Below, piece by piece: positions 1-6,872 of a stretch of DNA of 25,205 nt. Source of the stretch: JAUVZF01 sp964449275 (lineage in GTDB: Bacteria > Planctomycetota > Phycisphaerae > FEN-1346). The position numbers and the translations under genes are program-made. How positions within the stretch are numbered: the stretch's first letter is position 1; each line of letters begins with the position of its first letter. The stretch covers positions 1-25,205 of the forward strand of contig CAYVAM010000047.1 in the NCBI GenBank assembly GCA_964449275.1, given 5' to 3'. The notes under the pieces are model-generated. The model did no database searches. It was not told the DNA's origin and was given only the letters and a program-made list of their open reading frames with translations.

Positions 1-43
1 GCATAAAAGGATCCTGTAACATTTTTGCCCCGCCGGGGGCACG

Positions 44-49
44 TATAAT
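44..49 (+). promoter_or_regulatory. -10 box of a possibly leaderless promoter
   Basis: A perfect TATAAT ends only 6 bases before the ATG at 56. Transcription normally starts about 6-8 bases after a -10 box, so the start point would fall on or next to the start codon. No Shine-Dalgarno sequence precedes the ATG. The -35 region is poor: T-rich sequence around 21-27 with no TTGACA-like hexamer. A leaderless mRNA is an inference from spacing only. Confidence 0.5.
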
Positions 50-55
50 GGCGCC

Positions 56-1042
56 ATGCCGCTGACCCGTCTCATGCCGCTGGATGCCGCCGGGCTATTG
101 ATTACCAACTGGTGCCCTGCCCGGTGCCGACACTGTTACGTCTGTTCGGGGCCCGAGCGGCCGGAGTGGATGACGGTGGAGGCAGCAGCGGGCCACCTGG
201 CGGCCCTTGCGCGTTTGGGCGTAGCGGGCGGCGGCATCCATATCGGCGGGGGCGAGCCGTTCGGCAACATCGAGCGTCTCGTGGCCATCGTCCGGGCCGC
301 CCGAGAGGCAGGCCTCGCAGGCGTCGGATACGTTGAAACCAACGGGTTCTGGGCCACGTCGGAGGCGGAGGTCCGGCGGCGCCTCTCGCTACTGCGCGAC
401 GCCGGCATGATGCAACTTGCGATCAGCGCGGACCCGTACCATCAGGAGTTCGTTCCGCCCGAGCGCGTGAGGCTGCTTTACGCGGTTTCCCGTGAGGTGC
501 TCGGCCCGGCGGGGGTCCGGGTGCGGCGTTGGAAATGGCTCCAGGGGCCTCAAGATGTCGCCGCCATGCCGGAGGCCGAACGGGACGCCGTTTTCGCCGA
601 CTTTCTGCGGCGTTATTCCGAGCGGATGACCGGCCGGGCCGCCGATTGCCTCGCGCCTCTGGCCGAGCGAACGCCAATCGACGACCTGCCCGACGACGGC
701 TGCCGCGCCGCACTGCTCGAAAGTCGGCACGTCCACGTCGATCCGGACGGCTGGGTCTATCCCGGAACGTGTGCGGGAATCGTTTTCGGCCGCGCCGGCG
801 CGGATGCACCCCTCGACCAAGTGCTTGGCGCCTGGCGGCCGGACACCTCGCCGCTCATCGCCCGGCTCGTCTCAGGCGGTCCGAAACAACTGCTGGCGGA
901 CGCCGGGCAGCACGGGTTCCGTCCGGATCCGGCGGGCTACGCGGGCACGTGTCACCTATGCTGGTCCGTGCGCAGGCGCCTCGTCAGGGCCGGAGTCGGG
1001 GGAGATCACCTGAAGCCGGAATCGCTGTACGCCGCCCCGTGA
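56..1042 (+). CDS. Radical SAM protein of unrecognised subfamily
   Basis: The 328-residue product carries the radical SAM cluster motif CxxxCxxC at Cys20, Cys24 and Cys27, with an extra Cys at 30. A GGGEP-type SAM-contact motif follows at about residues 64-68. Such enzymes bind a 4Fe-4S cluster and cleave S-adenosylmethionine to a 5'-deoxyadenosyl radical. The C-terminal half has further cysteines (198, 216, 239, and a CxxC at 299/302). These resemble in spirit the auxiliary-cluster cysteines of SPASM/twitch enzymes, but the spacing does not match a pattern I can name. The 'DPDGWVYPGTC' stretch at about 229-239 looks like the start of a SPASM-like segment. No substrate protein or partner gene lies beside it, and the downstream operon is convergent. 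A later ATG at 74 also lacks a ribosome binding site. Cytosolic; substrate unknown. Confidence 0.85.
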   Translation: MPLTRLMPLDAAGLLITNWCPARCRHCYVCSGPERPEWMTVEAAAGHLAALARLGVAGGGIHIGGGEPFGNIERLVAIVRAAREAGLAGVGYVETNGFWATSEAEVRRRLSLLRDAGMMQLAISADPYHQEFVPPERVRLLYAVSREVLGPAGVRVRRWKWLQGPQDVAAMPEAERDAVFADFLRRYSERMTGRAADCLAPLAERTPIDDLPDDGCRAALLESRHVHVDPDGWVYPGTCAGIVFGRAGADAPLDQVLGAWRPDTSPLIARLVSGGPKQLLADAGQHGFRPDPAGYAGTCHLCWSVRRRLVRAGVGGDHLKPESLYAAP

Positions 1043-1097
1043 GAGCGAGGAAGCGGAAAGATGCCGGGCACGCGCGGGACAGAACTCTGATGCGACC

Positions 1098-1430
1098 TTA
1101 CGCGCTGGCGAGCGCACTGGAGACGTCCGGATAGACGTCGAACAAGCGATTGAGGCGTGTGGTTTCGAGGACCTCGGTAAGGTGGGACTGGGGATTGGCG
1201 AGTTTGACGAATCCGTTGCGTCCGGTCGCCTTCAGATAGGCCGTAATGAGTACGCCGAGGGCGTCGGAGCCGATGAAGTCCGTCTCGGTCAGGTCACAGA
1301 TGAGCCGCGTCATACCGCCTTCGATGATGGCCAGAAGCGCTTCGCGGAGAAAGGCCGAGGCGTTGACGTCGGCCGATCCTCTGATGGCAATGATCTGGCA
1401 GTCGAACTCGGTGCGTGTCTCGATTTTCAT
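1098..1430 (-). CDS. STAS-domain anti-sigma factor antagonist (RsbV/SpoIIAA-like)
   Basis: This 110-residue protein is a single STAS domain. In partner switching, the unphosphorylated STAS protein binds and sequesters an RsbW-type kinase/anti-sigma factor, and phosphorylation of a conserved serine releases it. The motif around residues 51-59 (D-F-I-G-S-D-A-L-G) places the likely phosphoserine at Ser55. The start is the ATG at 1430, because GGAGG (1436-1440) sits 5 bases upstream; an in-frame extension to 1463 lacks such a site. It is the last gene of a STAS-ATPase-STAS operon, 90 bases after the ATPase gene. The usual Asp before the serine is replaced by Gly54, so it may be a divergent antagonist. 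The target sigma factor is not in the window. Confidence 0.85.
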   Translation of the reverse strand: MKIETRTEFDCQIIAIRGSADVNASAFLREALLAIIEGGMTRLICDLTETDFIGSDALGVLITAYLKATGRNGFVKLANPQSHLTEVLETTRLNRLFDVYPDVSSALASA

Positions 1431-1520
1431 GGCGTCCTCCACACGATTGGGCCCCCCGCCCAAGCCGATGTGACGACGCCGGCCGCCCGGGGCCTGGTCG
1501 GCCGGACCGGCTCTCTTCGG

Positions 1521-1952
1521 CTAACGGTGCTTGACCATGAAGACCTCGTTGCCGCGCGGCGAGAACTCGACCTTGTCCATGTAGCACCGCATGAGCATGA
1601 TGCCACGTCCGCACGGCTTATCGAGGTTCTCGTCCGCGGTCGGGTCGGGCACCCCGCCGGGGTCGAATCCGGTGCCCTCATCGGCCACGCGGATTTCCAC
1701 GCGGTCGGGTGAAATCCGATACCAGACCCGGACCGAGCGGTTCGGGTCGAAGTGGTTGCCGTGTCTCATGGCGTTGACGAGGGCTTCCTCCAGCGACAGC
1801 CGCACGGCAAAGAGATGATCCTCGTCGTAAGCGAGTTCCCTGAGGCGCGTCAAGACATCGCGTTCGGTGCCCCGGATTTCAGCGAGGCTGGTCGGGAAGA
1901 CCCGCTCGGTCCAGGCGCCCATGTCATCGGTTTTGGGGGGATTGGACGTCAC
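1521..1952 (-). CDS. RsbW-like ATP-binding anti-sigma factor / serine kinase
   Basis: The 143-residue protein has the GHKL (HATPase_c_2) fold of RsbW/SpoIIAB. The N box is at about 55-66 (E-E-A-L-V-N-A-M-R-H-G-N, with Glu56 and Asn60). The G1 box is D-E-G-T-G-F around Asp91, and the G2 box is G-R-G-I-M-L at 115-120. Family members bind ATP, phosphorylate a partner STAS protein on serine, and inhibit a sigma factor or another output. I chose the GTG at 1952 because GGAGG lies 6 bases upstream and the codon sits one base after the TAG of the preceding STAS gene, which suggests translational coupling. An ATG at 1922 is the alternative. The product lies between two STAS genes, so it probably has two antagonists or one antagonist plus another client. 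Confidence 0.88.
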   Translation of the reverse strand: MTSNPPKTDDMGAWTERVFPTSLAEIRGTERDVLTRLRELAYDEDHLFAVRLSLEEALVNAMRHGNHFDPNRSVRVWYRISPDRVEIRVADEGTGFDPGGVPDPTADENLDKPCGRGIMLMRCYMDKVEFSPRGNEVFMVKHR

Positions 1953-1953
1953 A

Positions 1954-2325
1954 CTACGCCTCCGCATCCTCGGCGAAACTGGCGAGGGCCTCGTCCTCTC
2001 GTTCGTATATCTTGAAGAGCCGGTCCAGCTGCGTGATGGTGAAGATCTCGTAGACCTGCGGGTCGATGTCGGCCAGGCGGATCTCTCCCCCCGAGTCAGC
2101 CAGCCGCTTGTTCACCTGAATGAGTTGACCCAGGACGAGGGACGTCAGGTGCTTGACGCCGAGGAAACTGAGGACCACTCGCTGGCCGGGCACTTCGACC
2201 ACCGACAGGAGCCCGCGTCCCAGCGCTTCGACTTCCGCCTCGGTCCGCACGGCGCCGGACCGAAGGCGGACCAACGTCACGCCATCGCGGTCCGAAATGT
2301 GGACGATGTCGGCGGCCTCAGCCAT
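1954..2325 (-). CDS. STAS-domain protein with altered phosphosite context
   Basis: This 123-residue STAS-domain protein is the first gene of the operon. The segment that carries the phosphoserine in SpoIIAA-type proteins reads V-K-H-L-T-S-L-V-L-G (57-66). Ser62 aligns with the phosphosite, but the preceding Asp is Thr61 and the following small residue is Leu63. It may therefore be phosphorylated differently from the STAS protein encoded at the operon's other end, or not at all. Residues 85-110 (L-A-D-I-D-P-Q-V-Y-E-I-F onward) fit the C-terminal helix of STAS domains. The ATG at 2325 has GAGG a few bases upstream. Its stop codon is one base from the ATPase GTG start. Confidence 0.82.
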   Translation of the reverse strand: MAEAADIVHISDRDGVTLVRLRSGAVRTEAEVEALGRGLLSVVEVPGQRVVLSFLGVKHLTSLVLGQLIQVNKRLADSGGEIRLADIDPQVYEIFTITQLDRLFKIYEREDEALASFAEDAEA

Positions 2326-2351
2326 TCTCGCCTCATACGGGTAGTTAACGA

Positions 2352-2380
2352 ATGGTAGGCCGTTGGCCGGAGTCTGTCAA
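2352..2380 (-). promoter_or_regulatory. Sigma70-like promoter of the STAS/ATPase operon
   Basis: Read on the minus strand, a perfect TTGACA (2380-2375), a 17-base spacer and TACCAT (2357-2352, 4 of 6 matches to TATAAT) lie about 27 bases before the ATG at 2325. Position and spacing suit the operon promoter. Confidence 0.6.
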
Positions 2381-2439
2381 CCGTTTTCGCAGTTGGGCGA
2401 AAGAAGGGGTGGCCACGATTTCCGGCAGGGGACGATTAC

Positions 2440-2743
2440 CTACGGCTTGGCCGTAGCGCCGGGGTTTATCCCCGGCGCATCCTGGCCGGCGCCGCCGCCA
2501 ATCCCGATACATCGGGACCGGGCATAAAGCCCGACGCTACGGACTTGGGTACACGTCATGTAGCGCCGGGGTTTATCCCCGGCGCGGAATCGCCGTCGGC
2601 CTGACCAACGGCCGCCGGGCATAAAGCCCGGCGCTACAACCACCTGTCCCGATGTATCGGGACCAGAAAAACTTGCCACGCCCGAAAGACGGCTCGAAAC
2701 GTCCGCAGGCCGATCCGCACGGCCGGGTCCCGATGTGCCGGGA
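2440..2743. repeat. REP/BIME-like palindrome cluster
   Basis: This lies in the 460-base gap between the partner-switching operon and the dehydrogenase gene and contains no plausible gene. It opens with the hairpin CTACGGC-TTG-GCCGTAG (2440-2456). A 26-base element beginning GTAGCGCCGGGG occurs twice identically (2453-2478 and 2560-2585). Each copy is followed by an inverted partner of the form GGGCATAAAGCCCG(G/A)CGCTAC (2519-2540 and 2614-2637). A second palindrome family, TCCCGAT-(AC/GT)-ATCGGGA, occurs at 2502-2517 and 2646-2663, with a decayed copy at 2728-2743. The arrangement of two opposed palindrome pairs is that of bacterial interspersed mosaic elements. Confidence 0.8.
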
Positions 2744-2786
2744 GCCGTGGCACACGCGTTTTTCGACAGCGCCGTGACCCACCCTT

Positions 2787-3836
2787 CTACCCGCGCATGG
2801 AAACGCCGGCCCATTGGGCCATGAGTTCGAGGATGGCGCCGAAGTCGTCGCTGCCGCGGCCGAGGTTGTCGGCGGCGGAGAGGAGTTGGCGGACCACAGC
2901 GGTCATCGGCGCGGGAACGTCCAGTTGCTGGGCAAGTTCCAGGGCGAGGTTGAGGTCCTTGAGCATATGCCGCAGCAGAAACGTCGGTCGGCCGCCAGGG
3001 TTGACCACGGTGTGCTCGGCATCGCGAAGGGCCTGGCAATCGAGCGGCCCCACGTGCAGAACGTCCATCATCGTCTCGAAGGGGATGCCGCTCTTTCGGA
3101 CCAGGACGAAGGACTCGGCGAACGCCTGGGTGAGGCAAGCCTTCAGGAGGTTGCAGGCGAGTTTCATGGTGGCGGCGCGGCCGATGCCTCCGACGTGATG
3201 GATCTCGGTCGCCATAGCCTCCAGGACGCTGCGGGCCTTGGCAAGGTCGGCGGCGGTTCCGCCGACGAGGATCTGAAGTGCCCCGTCCCGTGCGGCCTGG
3301 ACGCTCCGCATGACGGGCGCTTCGAGGTACCGGACGCCGAGACTGCGCAGTGCCGTGGCGGCCCGGAAGGCGATGCCCGGGCTGGTGGTTGAGGAGTTGA
3401 CGAGCACGGCCCCGCGCCTCAGGCCGCGGCTGAGACCCTCCTCGCCGAAAAGGACGGTGTCGAGTGCGGCGTCGTCGGCCACCATGACGATGACCACATC
3501 GGCGCCCCTGGCGGCGGCGGCGGGTGTCGGTGCGAAGACCGCCCCCTCGTGCACGAGTTCCCTGGCCTTCTCGGGCGTGCGGTTCCAAATCTGGAGCGGA
3601 AAACCGGCCCTGAGAAGCGTCGCCGCCATCGGCGCGCCCATCAGGCCGAGGCCGATGAAGCCGACCTTGGTGCGTTTTCTGGAGGGTTTGCTGCGGCGCC
3701 GGGGCGGTCTGGCGGGTTTGACGGGCTTGGCGGGTTTGGCAACCGGCTTCTTCGACGCCTTAGGCACAGGCTTCTTCGGCTTGGCCTTTGCCTTGTTCGC
3801 TCCGCCCTTCGCTTTCGGTTTCTGGTTCCTAGCCAT
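2787..3836 (-). CDS. Beta-hydroxyacid dehydrogenase (HIBADH/glyoxylate reductase-like) with basic N-terminal tail
   Basis: The 349-residue protein has two parts. Residues 1-57 form a low-complexity tail rich in Lys, Pro and Ala: 24 of 57 residues are Lys or Arg and none is acidic. This resembles histone-H1-like tails. From residue 57 a complete beta-hydroxyacid dehydrogenase follows, with the dinucleotide motif G-L-G-L-M-G (62-67) and the catalytic lysine motif G-R-A-A-T-M-K-L-A-C-N (Lys225). Family enzymes oxidise 3-hydroxyacids or reduce semialdehydes with NAD(P). The substrate loop, normally A-P-V-S-G-G/S, reads A-P-V-M-R-S, so the substrate is uncertain. AAGGA precedes the ATG by a few bases, and no GTG or ATG sits at the domain boundary, so the tail is probably translated. 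The gene starts 24 bases after the AmrS stop, which implies an operon. Confidence 0.85.
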   Translation of the reverse strand: MARNQKPKAKGGANKAKAKPKKPVPKASKKPVAKPAKPVKPARPPRRRSKPSRKRTKVGFIGLGLMGAPMAATLLRAGFPLQIWNRTPEKARELVHEGAVFAPTPAAAARGADVVIVMVADDAALDTVLFGEEGLSRGLRRGAVLVNSSTTSPGIAFRAATALRSLGVRYLEAPVMRSVQAARDGALQILVGGTAADLAKARSVLEAMATEIHHVGGIGRAATMKLACNLLKACLTQAFAESFVLVRKSGIPFETMMDVLHVGPLDCQALRDAEHTVVNPGGRPTFLLRHMLKDLNLALELAQQLDVPAPMTAVVRQLLSAADNLGRGSDDFGAILELMAQWAGVSMRG

Positions 3837-3860
3837 GGGCCATCCTTTAACGGTTGACGG

Positions 3861-4880
3861 TCATTCAACGATGATCGGCAAGTCCGTACCGCAGCCGGCG
3901 CACGCCGAGCCGCGCAAGTTTATCTCGGAAACCCCCATGCCCTGCCGCGCGATCACCGTCGCCCCACACGACGGGCAGACGGTGTCCTGCAAGCCGGCGA
4001 TATTGCCCGCGTAAACGAACCGCAGCCCCGCCCGCCGGCCGATCTCGATAGCCTGCTCGATCGTCGAGATGGGCGTCGGCGGCGGGTCGCGGACCTCAAA
4101 GTCCGGGTGATACCGCGTGACGTGCCACGGAATGTCCGGCGAGACCGAGACGAGAAACTCGGCGATGCCCGCCAGGTCGTCCGGGTCCGTGTTCTGGCCG
4201 GGCACCAGGAGGGTCGTGACCTCGACCCGGATGCCCATCTCGTGCATCCGGCGGATCGACTCTTTGACCGGCTCCAGCCGCCCCTTGCAGACGCGGCGGT
4301 AGAAGTCGTCCTGCCAGGCCTTGAGGTCGACGTTGGCGGCGTCGAGCCAATCGGCCATCTCGTCGAGTGCCTCGGCGGTCATGAATCCGTTCGTGACGAA
4401 GGTGTTCTTGAGGCCCGCCCGCCCGGCCAGGCGCGCCGTGTCGCGGGCGTACTCGAAGAAGATGGTCGGCTCGGTATAGGTGTAGGAGATGGATGCACAG
4501 TTGTAGCGCTGTGCGGCCGCTACGATCTCTTCGGGTGACGCGGTCTCGCCGGGCATCTCGCCTTCGGCGCTGCGGGGCCACTGGGAGATCTGCCAGTTCT
4601 GACAGAATCCGCACTGGAAGTTGCATCCGACCGTCGCGATGGAAAAGGCCCGCGAGCCCGGCAAAAAGTGGAACAGCGGCTTCTTCTCAATCGGGTCCAC
4701 GTGCCGCGCAATGACCCGACCGTAAACCAGCGTCACGAGATGGCCGCCCACGTTCTCGCGGACCCGGCACACGCCGCGCTTGCCGGGGGCGATGCGGCAG
4801 CGGTGGGCGCACAGCGAGCACTCGACGGCGCCGTTGGCGCCGGCTTTCCACAGCGCGGCTTCATGTGCGGTAACCGGCAT
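3861..4880 (-). CDS. amrS: AmmeMemoRadiSam system radical SAM enzyme
   Basis: This 339-residue protein matches the AmrS family throughout. It has an N-terminal four-cysteine cluster (Cys21, 24, 28, 38), then the radical SAM triad C-N-F-Q-C-G-F-C (Cys86, 90, 93) followed by Q-N-W. The family blocks S-Y-T-Y-T-E-P-T and V-D-L-K-A follow, and the C-terminus holds two CxxC pairs. The name comes from its genomic association with AMMECR1 and Memo domain proteins; I do not know its reaction with certainty. Neither an AMMECR1 nor a Memo gene is in this window, so they would have to be elsewhere. AGGAA lies 7 bases before the ATG. The dehydrogenase gene follows 24 bases downstream and is probably co-transcribed. 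Confidence 0.92.
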   Translation of the reverse strand: MPVTAHEAALWKAGANGAVECSLCAHRCRIAPGKRGVCRVRENVGGHLVTLVYGRVIARHVDPIEKKPLFHFLPGSRAFSIATVGCNFQCGFCQNWQISQWPRSAEGEMPGETASPEEIVAAAQRYNCASISYTYTEPTIFFEYARDTARLAGRAGLKNTFVTNGFMTAEALDEMADWLDAANVDLKAWQDDFYRRVCKGRLEPVKESIRRMHEMGIRVEVTTLLVPGQNTDPDDLAGIAEFLVSVSPDIPWHVTRYHPDFEVRDPPPTPISTIEQAIEIGRRAGLRFVYAGNIAGLQDTVCPSCGATVIARQGMGVSEINLRGSACAGCGTDLPIIVE

Positions 4881-4956
4881 TGTCGGTTCCTGTGTGCCTT
4901 GCCCCGAGCCGCCCGTTTTCGGGAACGGCCCGCTATGGGGTGCGGCACACGTTTTA

Positions 4957-5154
4957 CGCCGGGTGCCACTGGCGGCTTGTCCGCCAGTGCCTTCCCGTTA
5001 CCATCTGAACACTCGCCGGGTGCCACTGGCGGCTTGTCCGCCAGTGCCTTCCCGTTACCATCTGAACACTCGCCGGGTGCCACTGGCGGCTTGTCCGCCA
5101 GTGCCTGTCCTGCTGCTCGCTACACACTGGCTGACAAGCAGCCAGTGGCACCCC
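4957..5154. repeat. 57-bp tandem repeat plus inverted copy
   Basis: Between the amrS start and the protease stop (296 bases, no plausible gene) a 57-base unit repeats in tandem. Copies start at 4957, 5014 and 5071; the first two are full length and identical by eye, and the third diverges after about 36 bases. Each unit contains the hairpin CACTGGCGG-CTTGT-CCGCCAGTG. A diverged inverted copy lies at about 5124-5154 (CACTGGCTG-ACAAG-CAGCCAGTG). Since 57 is a multiple of three, spurious open frames run through the repeat on both strands. No spacers are present, so this is not a CRISPR array. Confidence 0.88.
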
Positions 5155-5176
5155 GCAAATCAGCAGCGACAGAACA

Positions 5177-6451
5177 CTAGGTCGGCGGCTGGGTCCTTCC
5201 CGTTCCGAGGTCGCTCCTGATCTGGAACAGCCTCTGCATATCGTCGCGCGAGATGACGCCCGCGAGGCGGTCGCCGTCGAGGACGGCCAGGTGGTCGCAG
5301 CGGTGCTGCATCATCTTGCGCATGACCGAGACGAGATCCTCATCGAGATGGACGACGTTCCCGTTTCCCACCGGCCGCATCGTTTCCTCGACCCGGCGCC
5401 AGGGCCAGCCGCCTCGCGCCACCGCCCGAACGTCCTTCAGGCTGACCATACCCAAAAGGGTCTCCCCCTGGACAACGGGAAAACTCCGGACGCGGTAACG
5501 ATAGATGTACTCATCCACGAGACGGTCCAGGGTCAGGTCCGGCGGCACCGTGACGACGTCGCGCCGGATGGCATCGCGGACGGTCAGCCCGGCGAACGCC
5601 TCGCGCAGGGCCACCTGCTGATAACTCGCCTTGGCGGCAAACCAGAGGAACAGACCGATGACCACCCACCACAGCCCCCCCAGGCTCGACCCGAGCACCA
5701 GGAACTGCATGGCGCCGACGGCCATCAGGATCGCCGCAAAGACACGCCCGCACAGCGACGCGACGTACGTCGCGCGCCGGAGGTTCCCGGTGATCTTCCA
5801 CACGGCGGCCCTGAGCAGGCGGCCACCGTCCAGCGGGAAACCCGGCAGCAAATTGAAGGCGACCAACGCCAGGTTGATGAACATGAAGTAGTAGATCAGG
5901 GTCGCGGCCTGCGGCGGCAAGATACCGCTAAAGAGGCCGTAGATGACCCAGCACGAGCCTCCCAACGCCAGGCTCATGAGGGGCCCGGCGGCGGCGACCT
6001 TGAACTCCGCTCCGGGGGTCCGGGCCTCGTCTCGGATCCGCGCGACGCCACCGAAAACGAACAGCGTAATGCCCTCGACCCGTATCCCGATGCCCTGGGC
6101 GACGACGCTGTGCGACAGTTCGTGGGCCAGGACGCAGACAAACAGGCCCAACGTCCCGACCACCGCCAGCGCCCAATACTGCCACTCGGGCCACAGGGTG
6201 ACGCCGTAGCGACGGGCGACCACCTCGTCGCTCAAGCCGGGATGGGCACGCTGGTAGGCGTTGATCTTCCCGGCAACCTCCATGCCGTCCCACCACGCCC
6301 CGCCGCCCGCCAGGTTGCTTAGAGGAAGGACGTCGCTGGCCAGTGTGGTCGTAAGCAGGACGAAGATCACGATCCAACTGAGGTGAACGCGGATCGTGAT
6401 CCCGAAAACCCGGGCGATTCGCCATCCCGAAGCCAGTGCTGCCGCTGCCAT
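5177..6451 (-). CDS. Site-2 protease family zinc metalloprotease with tandem CBS domains
   Basis: The 424-residue membrane protein belongs to peptidase family M50. It has the zinc-binding H-E-L-S-H motif (His110, Glu111, His114) in one membrane segment. The third ligand motif is F-N-L-L-P-G-F-P-L-D-G-G with Asp208. Other hydrophobic segments lie at about 15-35, 90-110, 150-205 and 235-275. Two CBS domains follow at about 291-350 and 358-415 and probably sense adenine nucleotides. Such enzymes cut substrates within or at the membrane, for example anti-sigma factors or small membrane proteins. The ATG at 6451 is preferred over an in-frame codon at 6544 because a perfect -10 box (6493-6488) lies between them. 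A loop of about 55 residues between the first two membrane segments is unusually long. No substrate gene is adjacent. Confidence 0.9.
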   Translation of the reverse strand: MAAAALASGWRIARVFGITIRVHLSWIVIFVLLTTTLASDVLPLSNLAGGGAWWDGMEVAGKINAYQRAHPGLSDEVVARRYGVTLWPEWQYWALAVVGTLGLFVCVLAHELSHSVVAQGIGIRVEGITLFVFGGVARIRDEARTPGAEFKVAAAGPLMSLALGGSCWVIYGLFSGILPPQAATLIYYFMFINLALVAFNLLPGFPLDGGRLLRAAVWKITGNLRRATYVASLCGRVFAAILMAVGAMQFLVLGSSLGGLWWVVIGLFLWFAAKASYQQVALREAFAGLTVRDAIRRDVVTVPPDLTLDRLVDEYIYRYRVRSFPVVQGETLLGMVSLKDVRAVARGGWPWRRVEETMRPVGNGNVVHLDEDLVSVMRKMMQHRCDHLAVLDGDRLAGVISRDDMQRLFQIRSDLGTGRTQPPT

Positions 6452-6487
6452 AGGCTCAACTTTCCCCCCACGATTCGTCGGGCGCTC

Positions 6488-6493
6488 ATTATA
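6488..6493 (-). promoter_or_regulatory. -10 box of the site-2 protease promoter
   Basis: On the minus strand TATAAT (6493-6488) lies 36 bases before the ATG at 6451. The -35 is weak: TTCAAT, 20 bases upstream of the -10, is the best candidate. Its position supports the shorter reading frame. Confidence 0.5.
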
Positions 6494-6694
6494 TCGCGCC
6501 GCGTGGAGAGTGCATTGAAAAAACGAAGGCTGGAGGCCCGACACCCCTTATCTGGGGGCCGCGAAGCGCAAACACCCCATATATGGGCATCGGCACGCCA
6601 AGAATCTGCACTTCGATGCGGAAAACGATGCCACTCGCGGGCAGCGGGCGACACTGAGACGCCTGGACCAATTCACGATTGCTTGTAGCACATT

Positions 6695-6748
6695 GCGCGG
6701 CGGGTCAGGAGACTCACCGCGCAAAATGGAAGACCCACCGCGCAAAAC
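6695..6748. repeat. Dispersed palindromic repeat, copy 1
   Basis: This lies in the 420-base gap between the protease start and the ligA stop, which holds no gene I can support. GCGCGGCGGGTC-AGGA-GACTCACCGCGC (6695-6722) is a near-perfect hairpin with one mismatch and one G-T wobble. Its second arm is repeated 21 bases later (GACCCACCGCGCAAAA from 6732). The first 19 bases (6695-6713) recur exactly at 19183-19201. Confidence 0.75.
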
Positions 6749-6754
6749 TCGGGG

Positions 6755-6812
6755 GTAGCGCGGTGGGCAGTCTTGCCCACCGCGCGGTGCCCAAGACTGG
6801 ACACCGCGCTAC
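6755..6812. repeat. 58-bp imperfect palindrome
   Basis: The outer arms GTAGCGCGGTG and CACCGCGCTAC are perfect 11-base complements. The inner part, with GGGCAGTCTTGCCC on one side and GCCCAAGACTGG on the other, is an imperfect inverted repeat around a central CCGCGCGG. It lies 61 bases beyond the ligA stop and could act as a REP-like element or transcript end. No T-run follows on either strand. Confidence 0.7.
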
Positions 6813-6872
6813 GACTTGCCTGTATGGCGTCGAAGTTGACAAAGTAGCACGACGTGCCCCGCCCTTGCCAGC

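Noticed and set aside
2440..3588. 382-codon minus-strand frame overlapping the dehydrogenase and the repeat cluster
   Set aside because: It runs in another frame through the dehydrogenase gene and through palindromic repeats; composition is Arg/Gly/Pro-rich as expected from GC-rich noncoding frames.
4957..5106. CRISPR array
   Set aside because: The units are directly adjacent 57-base repeats with no unique spacers, and there is no cas gene nearby.
4668..5180. Repetitive protein encoded by the 57-bp array
   Set aside because: Open frames exist on both strands only because the unit is a multiple of three and GC-rich. There is no start signal, and the hairpins show a nucleotide-level repeat.
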